From Allosphingosinicella deserti (GTDB lineage Bacteria; Pseudomonadota; Alphaproteobacteria; Sphingomonadales; Sphingomonadaceae), in contig NZ_PXYI01000012.1 in the NCBI RefSeq assembly GCF_003012735.1, positions 105,259-169,258 on the forward strand: DNA of 64,000 bases, in the 5' to 3' direction. Below are positions 58,347 to 64,000 of the stretch, piece by piece. Within the stretch, counting starts at the first letter, position 1. Every line of letters begins with the position of its first letter. Position numbers and translations under genes: made by a program. Below the pieces are notes generated by a model. It searched no databases. It was not told the DNA's origin and saw only the letters and a program-made list of their open reading frames with translations.

Positions 58347-59573
58347 TCAGGGCCGCACCTGCCCGGTGCCGCGGACCAGATATTTGAACGTGGTGAGCTG
58401 CTCCGGGCCCACCGGGCCGCGGGCGTGGAGCTTGCCGGTGGCGATGCCGATCTCGGCACCGAAGCCGAACTCGCCGCCGTCGGCGAACTGGGTCGAGGCG
58501 TTCCAGATCACGATCGCGCTGTCGACCGAATCGAGGAAATATTCGGCGGCGGCAGGATCCTCCGCGACGATCGCCTCGGTGTGGCCGGTGCCGTAGCGGG
58601 CGATGTGCGCGATCGCGTCGTCGATCCCGTCGACGATCCGCACGGCGAGGATCGGCGCGAGATATTCTGTGGTCCAGTCCGCGTCTCCGGCCAGCGCCAT
58701 CGGCACGATCGAGCGCGCCTCGGCATCTCCGCGCAATTCGCAATCGCCGAGCGCGGCCGCGATTTGCGGCAGCAAAGTCGCCGCGACGGACCGGTCGATC
58801 AGCAGGGTCTCGGTCGATCCGCACACCGAGACTCGGCGCATCTTGGCGTTGGCGACGATCGACGCCGCCTTGTCCGGATCGGCGGAGAGATGGACATAGG
58901 TGTGGCAGAGGCCTTCGAGATGGCCGAGGGTCGGCACCCGCGCCTCGCGGCTGACCCGCTCGACCAACGCCTTGCCGCCACGGGGAATGATCAGATCGAT
59001 GGAGCCCGCGAGCCCCTCCAGCATCATGCCCACGGCCGCGCGATCCGCCGTTGGGACGATCTGTACCGCCCCGGCGGGTAGTCCCGCTTGGGCGAGCCCG
59101 GCCGCCAGCGCCTGGTGGATCGCCCGAGCGCTGCGTAACGCTTCCGAGCCCGAGCGCAGGATGATCGCATTGCCCGAGCGAAGGCAGATCGCCGCCGCGT
59201 CGGCAGTGACGTTCGGCCGGCTTTCGTAGATCATGCCGATCACCCCGATCGGCGTGCGGACGCGCGCGATGTCGAGACCGTTCGGCCTCTGCCAGCGGGC
59301 AATCTCCGCACCGACCGGGTCGGGCAGAGCGGCAACCTCCTCGATCGCCAAGGCGATCGCCTCCAGCCGCGCATCGTCGAGACGCAGCCGATCGACCATC
59401 GACGTCGCGGCCGCGACATCCTCCGCATTGGCGGCGAGGATGTTGGGGGCCTGGATGCGGACATGGCGGGCCATCGCGCGAATCGCGTCCGACCGGGTCT
59501 CCGCCGGCAATGCCCGCAGCACAGCAGCGGCCTCCCGGGCCTCGCGACCCATGCGGTTCATGTTCTCCTGCAT
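58347..59573 (-). CDS. proA: Gamma-glutamyl phosphate reductase
   Basis: A 408-residue aldehyde-dehydrogenase-fold enzyme. Catalytic Cys251 lies in [38 protein letters not shown] and [14 protein letters not shown] are family signatures. It reduces glutamyl phosphate in proline synthesis. The start overlaps the proB stop (TGATG), so both subunits of the pathway are coupled. The longer open frame upstream lies inside proB and is not used. Confidence 0.96.
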   Translation of the reverse strand: MQENMNRMGREAREAAAVLRALPAETRSDAIRAMARHVRIQAPNILAANAEDVAAATSMVDRLRLDDARLEAIALAIEEVAALPDPVGAEIARWQRPNGLDIARVRTPIGVIGMIYESRPNVTADAAAICLRSGNAIILRSGSEALRSARAIHQALAAGLAQAGLPAGAVQIVPTADRAAVGMMLEGLAGSIDLIIPRGGKALVERVSREARVPTLGHLEGLCHTYVHLSADPDKAASIVANAKMRRVSVCGSTETLLIDRSVAATLLPQIAAALGDCELRGDAEARSIVPMALAGDADWTTEYLAPILAVRIVDGIDDAIAHIARYGTGHTEAIVAEDPAAAEYFLDSVDSAIVIWNASTQFADGGEFGFGAEIGIATGKLHARGPVGPEQLTTFKYLVRGTGQVRP

Positions 59574-60721
59574 CACATCAGCACCAGATCGTCGCGGTGA
59601 ATGATTTCGTCGGGGCCTGCGTAGCCGAGACGCTCGGCGATGCGGGCGCTGACGCAGCCCTTGATCGCCTGCGCCTCGGCCGACGTGTAGGCGCTTAGCC
59701 CGCGGGCGATCTCGCGGCCGCCCTCGTCGACGACGCGCAGGCAGACGCCGCGTTCGAACGCGCCCTGGACCGCGCGCACCCCGGCGGGCAGCAGGCTCTT
59801 GCCGCCGGCGAGCGCGCGGACCGCGCCCTCGTCGATGATCAGCGCTCCCGCCGGAGTGAGCGTCCCCGCGATCCATTGCTTATAGGCACCGGCCGGGGAT
59901 CCGCAGGCGGCGATCACCGTCGCTCGGGCGCCGTCGCCGAGCGCGCGCAGCGGATGCTGGTCGTGGCCCTTGGCGATGATCGTCGCGCAGCCGACGCTGC
60001 GGGCGATTCGGGCGGCGGCAATCTTGGTGCGCATGCCTCCGGTGCCGACCCCCGCCGCACCGGCGCCGCCGGCGAAGCCCTCGATCCGAGCATCGATTTC
60101 CTCGATCCAGGGGAGATGCTCGGCCGCCGGATTGCGTGCGGGATCGGCGGTGTAGAGGCCGTCGACGTCGGACAGCAGGATCAGAACGTCGCTGCGCACC
60201 ATCTGGGCAACTCGGGCGGACAGCCGATCATTGTCGCCGTAGCGCAGCTCCTCGGTTGCGACACTGTCATTCTCGTTGACCACCGGCAGCGCGCCCTCGG
60301 CGAGCAGCACTTCGATGGTGGCGCGCGCGTTGAGCCAGCGCCGCCGCGATTCGGTGTCGTCGACGGTGAGCAGGAGCTGTGCGGTCGGGATCCCGGCCGC
60401 GGCCATCGCATCGTCCCAGGCGGCCATCAGCCGCGGCTGGCCGGCCGCCGCGGCGGCCTGCTTAAGATCGAGCCGGGGCGACTTCTTGAGGCCGAGTTTG
60501 CCGCGGCCGAGCGCCACCGCGCCGGAGGAAACGACCACGATCTGCTTGCCGGCGCCGCGCAGCGCGGAGAGGTCTGCGCCGAGGGTGCGCAGCCAGGCGC
60601 GGCGGACATCCTCGCCGCCGCCGTCGATCAGCAGGGACGAGCCGATCTTGACCGTGATTCGGCGGGCAGCGGCGATCAGCCGCGCCGCATCCTGGTTCGC
60701 AAAGGTCGTGTCCGCGCTCAT
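59573..60721 (-). CDS. proB: Glutamate 5-kinase
   Basis: A 382-residue kinase with an amino-acid kinase domain ([77 protein letters not shown]) and a C-terminal PUA domain ([24 protein letters not shown]). It starts proline synthesis and is normally inhibited by proline. The ATG at 60721 is used; an in-frame ATG 11 codons earlier lies close to the regulatory box. Confidence 0.96.
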   Translation of the reverse strand: MSADTTFANQDAARLIAAARRITVKIGSSLLIDGGGEDVRRAWLRTLGADLSALRGAGKQIVVVSSGAVALGRGKLGLKKSPRLDLKQAAAAAGQPRLMAAWDDAMAAAGIPTAQLLLTVDDTESRRRWLNARATIEVLLAEGALPVVNENDSVATEELRYGDNDRLSARVAQMVRSDVLILLSDVDGLYTADPARNPAAEHLPWIEEIDARIEGFAGGAGAAGVGTGGMRTKIAAARIARSVGCATIIAKGHDQHPLRALGDGARATVIAACGSPAGAYKQWIAGTLTPAGALIIDEGAVRALAGGKSLLPAGVRAVQGAFERGVCLRVVDEGGREIARGLSAYTSAEAQAIKGCVSARIAERLGYAGPDEIIHRDDLVLM

Positions 60722-60760
60722 ACGCGCGATTATGCGGGCGGCTCCGCCGGGCACAACGCA

Positions 60761-60774
60761 AATTGTATCCCATG
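60761..60774. promoter_or_regulatory. ATTGTATCCCA box between proB and gntR
   Basis: AATTGTATCCCATG sits in the 129-bp divergent gap. One bound protein could control both proBA and the regulator's own gene. Identical 11-base core to the sites before ilv and thr. Confidence 0.68.
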
Positions 60775-60850
60775 TTGCGGCGAGCGGGCTTCCCTCCTAG
60801 CAAGGGACGCAACACAGAGGCGAAAAGATGCAGAAGATTTGGGAGAGCGC

Positions 60851-61537
60851 GTGGAAAGTCCGGTAGCGCAGCGCATCCGCGAGCTGATCGTCGACGGCAC
60901 GATCGCGCCAGGAACCCGCGTCGCCGAAGCCACGCTCGCCGAACGGCTGGGAGTCTCGCGCACCCCGGTGCGCAACGCGCTCCCGGCGCTCGCCATGGAG
61001 GGCCTGCTCGAGCCCGCCGGCAAGCGCGGCTGGGCAGTGCGCGGCTTCAGCGTCGAGGACAGCTTCCGTGCGACGGAGATACGCTGCCTGCTGGAGGGCT
61101 ATGCGGCGCGTGAGCTCGCCGCCCGGCCCGATCGCGGCCCGATCGTCAGCGAATTGCGCGATTGCCTGGCCGAAGGCGACGACATCTTCCGCAAGGGCTA
61201 TGTCGTCAAGGAAGACGAGAGCGCCTACGGCATCATGAACCGGCGCTTCCACGACACGATCAATGCCGGCGCGCAGGATTCGCTGCTGATCGATCTCATC
61301 CACCGAGTCTATGCGGTGCCGTTCGTCGCGCCGGCCGTGGTCGCCTTCAACCGCGTGCCGCTGGAGCAGATCTTTCCGATCCTCGTCTCCGGCCATCACC
61401 AGCATCATGCGATCGTCGATGCGATCGATTCGGGGCAGCCCGACGTCGCCGAGACCCTGATGCGCGGCCATTCCAGCCCGGCGCGCCGCAGCCTGGGGCT
61501 CGACAATCTTCCGGAATCCGGTCCGCTGCCGTCTTGA
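60851..61537 (+). CDS. GntR-family regulator with FCD domain
   Basis: A 228-residue protein: winged helix (VAQRIRELIVDGTIAPGTRVAEATLAERLGVSRTPVRNAL) and an all-helical FCD ligand domain (FRATEIRCLLEGYAARELA, NRRFHDTINAGAQDSLLIDLIHRVY, GHHQHHAIVDAIDSGQPDVAETLMRGH) with histidines that usually bind a metal. The start is a GTG with GGAG 5 nt upstream. Position among amino-acid genes, and the shared box in its own promoter, make it the best candidate to bind the ATTGTATCCCA sites. The ligand is unknown. Confidence 0.9.
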   Translation: MESPVAQRIRELIVDGTIAPGTRVAEATLAERLGVSRTPVRNALPALAMEGLLEPAGKRGWAVRGFSVEDSFRATEIRCLLEGYAARELAARPDRGPIVSELRDCLAEGDDIFRKGYVVKEDESAYGIMNRRFHDTINAGAQDSLLIDLIHRVYAVPFVAPAVVAFNRVPLEQIFPILVSGHHQHHAIVDAIDSGQPDVAETLMRGHSSPARRSLGLDNLPESGPLPS

Positions 61538-61587
61538 CCTGTTAACCTGTTCGGCCGTAAGAGGCGGCCATCGGAAGCCTTCGGGCC

Positions 61588-61705
61588 TCCGTGCATCAAG
61601 AGTGGGCCTTCACGGCCCACGCCAACCTGCCCTCCCGGGCAAGGTGGCGGTCCCAGATTTTCGGGGACGATGCGGCCGAGCCGGCAACGAAGCGGGTCTC
61701 CAAGC
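61588..61705 (+). ncRNA. SAM riboswitch (SAM-I/SAM-IV superfamily) before metX
   Basis: The segment contains GCATCAAGAG, a P2 hairpin TGGGCC/GGCCCA, the conserved GCCAACCTGC...GGGCAAGGTGG core (P3), a further hairpin GTCCC/GGGGAC and a closing GATGC that pairs with GCATC (P1), then a GC-rich tail that could form the pseudoknot. This is the core pattern of the SAM-I/IV-type riboswitches. It lies 30 bases before metX, where S-adenosylmethionine control is expected. No terminator follows, so control may act on translation. The borders are approximate. Confidence 0.75.
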
Positions 61706-61733
61706 CACATCTCCCGAGCGTAAGGTAAGGAAG

Positions 61734-62810
61734 ATGGAGCTGACTCTCGAACGCGCCCCCGCCGAATTCGCCAGGCCTCGCCTGAGCCTCGCTTTCGGTG
61801 CGCGCCCCTCCAGTCCGGCCGCGGACCCGATGTCCGCCGTGCCGCAACCGCCTGCCCGGCCGGCGGTGGCAGCGGCGGAGCCGATCTTCCTCGACGTCGA
61901 AGTGCCGCTGCCCGCCAGCCTCGCCGCCTTCGGCGCCTGGACCCGCGCCACCGCGACCGGCAATCCACAGGGGCCGACGATCATCGTTCTCGGCGGCATT
62001 TCGGGCAATCGCTTCGTCGCCCGCAATCCCGATGGTGCGCCCGGCTGGTGGCCCGGCCTGGTCGGACACGGCCGCGCGGTCGACCCCGCCCGCCACTATA
62101 TCGTCGGCGTCGATTTCGCCGGCGACGCCTCTGGCCGCAACGCGCCGACCACGGAAGACCAGGCGCAGGTGCTGATCGCCGTGCTCGACCGGCTCGGCCG
62201 CGGCCGCGCCGACACGATCATCGGCGCGTCTTATGGCGGCATGGTCGCGCTGGCGCTGGCGCAGCGCGCACCCGACCGGGTCGGCAAGCTGGTCGTCATC
62301 TCCGCCGGTGCGGAGCCGCATCCCGCATCGACCGCCAATCGCGAGCTGCAGAGGCGCGTGGTCGCGCTTGGCCTCGATAGCGGCAAAGGCGACGAGGCAC
62401 TCGCCATCGCCCGCGGCATGGCGATGCTCACCTACCGCACACCTGACGAGTTCGCCGAGCGCTTCGCCGGCGGCATCGGCGGCTGTTGTCCGCAGACCGC
62501 CTCCGCGCCCGGCGCCTATCTTCGCGCCCGCGGCCGCGACTTCCTGGCGGTGATGTCGCCGGAGCGGTTCCTCAGCCTGTCCGCATCGATCGACCGTCAT
62601 TGCGTCGATCCGGCGAAAATCACCTGCCCCGTCCTGCTGATCGGCGCCGAGAGCGACCAGCTCGTCACCCCCGCCCAGATGAAGAGCCTTGCCGATCGCC
62701 TCGCCGGTCCGGCCGAGCTGCATCTGCTGCCCTGCCTGTACGGGCACGACATGTTCCTCAAGGAAGCGGAGAGCGTCGGTCGAATCGCTTCGTCCTTCCT
62801 CGGCGCCTGA
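61734..62810 (+). CDS. metX: Homoserine O-acyltransferase MetX (probably succinyltransferase)
   Basis: A 358-residue alpha/beta hydrolase. The nucleophile is Ser166 in IIGASYGGMVALALAQ; Asp in LIGAESDQLVTP and His in YGHDMFLKE complete the triad. The motif IIVLGGISGNRF corresponds to the oxyanion region, and this variant is seen in MetX proteins that use succinyl-CoA, as in Xanthomonas; acetyl-CoA use cannot be excluded. About 45 N-terminal residues are Pro/Ala rich and not part of the core. AAGGAAG precedes the ATG. Confidence 0.88.
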   Translation: MELTLERAPAEFARPRLSLAFGARPSSPAADPMSAVPQPPARPAVAAAEPIFLDVEVPLPASLAAFGAWTRATATGNPQGPTIIVLGGISGNRFVARNPDGAPGWWPGLVGHGRAVDPARHYIVGVDFAGDASGRNAPTTEDQAQVLIAVLDRLGRGRADTIIGASYGGMVALALAQRAPDRVGKLVVISAGAEPHPASTANRELQRRVVALGLDSGKGDEALAIARGMAMLTYRTPDEFAERFAGGIGGCCPQTASAPGAYLRARGRDFLAVMSPERFLSLSASIDRHCVDPAKITCPVLLIGAESDQLVTPAQMKSLADRLAGPAELHLLPCLYGHDMFLKEAESVGRIASSFLGA

Positions 62811-62811
62811 C

Positions 62812-63957
62812 ATGACCACCACCCGCAAACCCGCCACGATCGTCGCCGCCGCGCGCACCGATCGTGATCCCGCCTTCGCCAGCGTGGCGCCGCCGATCTG
62901 GCCGTCCGACACCTATCGCTGGGACGATGCCGACACCAAGCCGAGCTACGATTATTCGCGGACCGTCAGCCCCAACCGAGATCTTCTCGCCGAGGCACTG
63001 GCCGAGCTCGAAGGGGCGGCCGGCGGCGTGATCACCGGCAGCGGCCAATCGGCCTGCCTGCTCGCCTTACTGCTGCTCCCCGCCGGAGCCCATGTCGTCG
63101 CACCGCATGATTGCTATGGCGGCACCTATCGGTTGATCAAGGGCCTCGAAGACCAGGGCAAGCTGCGGGCGACCTTCGTCGACATGCTCGACGACCAGGC
63201 CTATGCCAGCGCCCTCGAGCCCGGCGCCGATCTCGTCTGGATCGAGACTCCGAGCAATCCCTTGCTCCGCGTCACCGACATCGCCCGTCGCGCGGCGGCC
63301 GCAAAGCAGGCCGGCGCGCTGGTCGCCGCCGACAATACCTTGCTCACGCCCTTGCGGCAGAAGCCGCTGGCGCTCGGCTGCGACCTCGTCATGCATTCGA
63401 CGACCAAGGCGCTGAACGGCCATTCCGACCTGTTCGGCGGCGCCTTGCTGGCCGAGGACGCAGCTTTGGTCGAGAAGATGCAATGGTGGTCGAATGCGGC
63501 CGGCTTGAACGGTTCGGCTTTCGATTCCTCGCAGATCCTCCGCGGCCTGCGCACCCTGCCGCTCCGCCTCGACCAGCAGGAGAAGAGCGGCGTCCGGATC
63601 GCCGGGTGGCTCGCCGAGCAGCCCCAGGTGCACAATGTGAACTTCCCGGGTCTCGCCACCCATCCCGGCGCGGAGCTCGCCGCCCGCCAACAGAGCGGCC
63701 CGGGTTTCATGATCAGCGTCCGCGTCAAGGGCGATGCGGCGCGGTTCCTAGGCGCGCTGGAGCTGATCACGCTCGCCTCGTCGCTCGGCGGATTCGCAAC
63801 CCTGATCTGCAAGCCGGCGACGATGACCCATCGCGGCATGCCGCCGGAAGCCCAGGCCGAAGCCGGGATCCACCCGGACCTGTTGCGCATTTCGGTCGGG
63901 CTCGAGGATTCGGACGATCTCGTCGCCGATCTCGCCAAAGGCTTGGCCGCACTCTGA
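62812..63957 (+). CDS. metB: Cystathionine gamma-synthase family PLP enzyme (MetB)
   Basis: A 381-residue enzyme of the Cys/Met metabolism PLP family. The PLP lysine is Lys199 in MHSTTKALNGHSDLFGGAL; IETPSNPLLRVTDI and DNTLLTPLRQKPLALG are typical, and the C-terminus has RISVGLEDSDDLVADLAKGL. It joins activated homoserine to cysteine (MetB) or sulfide (MetZ); sequence alone does not separate these. Only one base lies between the metX stop and its ATG, so both stand under the same riboswitch. Confidence 0.9.
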   Translation: MTTTRKPATIVAAARTDRDPAFASVAPPIWPSDTYRWDDADTKPSYDYSRTVSPNRDLLAEALAELEGAAGGVITGSGQSACLLALLLLPAGAHVVAPHDCYGGTYRLIKGLEDQGKLRATFVDMLDDQAYASALEPGADLVWIETPSNPLLRVTDIARRAAAAKQAGALVAADNTLLTPLRQKPLALGCDLVMHSTTKALNGHSDLFGGALLAEDAALVEKMQWWSNAAGLNGSAFDSSQILRGLRTLPLRLDQQEKSGVRIAGWLAEQPQVHNVNFPGLATHPGAELAARQQSGPGFMISVRVKGDAARFLGALELITLASSLGGFATLICKPATMTHRGMPPEAQAEAGIHPDLLRISVGLEDSDDLVADLAKGLAAL

Positions 63958-64000
63958 CCCTCGACGTCGCCAAGCGGTGGCGTACCCATTGTGAGCGTTC

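Noticed and set aside
63958..64000. End of window after metB
   Set aside because: Only 43 bases, no gene start or hairpin can be supported.

Overview
The window is a GC-rich, densely coded bacterial chromosome segment that looks like an alphaproteobacterium of the order Sphingomonadales. The grounds are the mix of small families usual there (NDUFS4-like complex I subunit, CHCC zinc finger, DUF2007, DUF924, DUF1440, DUF2269, TIGR01244) and the codon use. I saw no tRNA, rRNA, CRISPR array, insertion sequence, prophage or integrase. Many neighbouring genes share start/stop codons (TGATG, ATGA, GTGA), so translational coupling is common.

Left part (1-16 kb): mostly housekeeping and small conserved genes. 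These are two TPM-domain membrane proteins and a Nudix hydrolase, a complex I-associated subunit, the helicase HrpB, an Atm1-type ABC exporter, an FKBP isomerase, RecQ with a rhodanese-like/DUF442 protein, a TldD-DUF924-DUF2007 cluster, a small secreted HExxH protein, a CHCC zinc finger, a SIMPL-domain protein, and a DUF1440-DUF2269-SDR/DoxX operon.

Middle part (16-37 kb): two export systems. The first is one operon reading leftward: a 59-residue membrane peptide, a HlyD-type adaptor, a MacB/LolD-type ATPase, a secreted RidA-like protein and four tandem paralogous FtsX-type permeases. It diverges from an NtrC-type response regulator and its histidine kinase. Both directions carry sigma-54-like promoters, and a 19-bp near-perfect palindrome lies between them. 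An Rrf2 regulator separates this from a type I secretion operon (TolC, ABC ATPase, HlyD) whose substrate is not in the window.

Right part (37-64 kb): an amino-acid biosynthesis block. A very long leftward gene string runs ilvC-ilvG/B-ilvM/N-leuA-leuB-leuC-leuD-gltB-gltD, followed by ppc. A classic attenuator precedes it: a leader peptide containing Leu-Leu-Val-Leu-Val-Leu-Ile-Thr, an antiterminator and a strong terminator. Next is a thr operon (fused aspartokinase-homoserine dehydrogenase without ACT domains, thrB, thrC) with its own Thr/Ile/Met-rich leader and terminator. Then come proBA, a divergent GntR/FCD regulator, and metX-metB behind a SAM-type riboswitch. A shared box, ATTGTATCCCA, lies before the ilv, thr and pro/gntR units, with related TGGGATCC boxes at ilv and thr. 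This suggests that the local GntR protein coordinates the block.

Together the right-hand genes make precursors and end products of the aspartate, glutamate and branched-chain families: oxaloacetate by PEP carboxylase, glutamate by GltBD, then Thr, Ile, Val, Leu, Pro and Met. They are controlled by two ribosome-mediated attenuators, one riboswitch and, by inference, one repressor.
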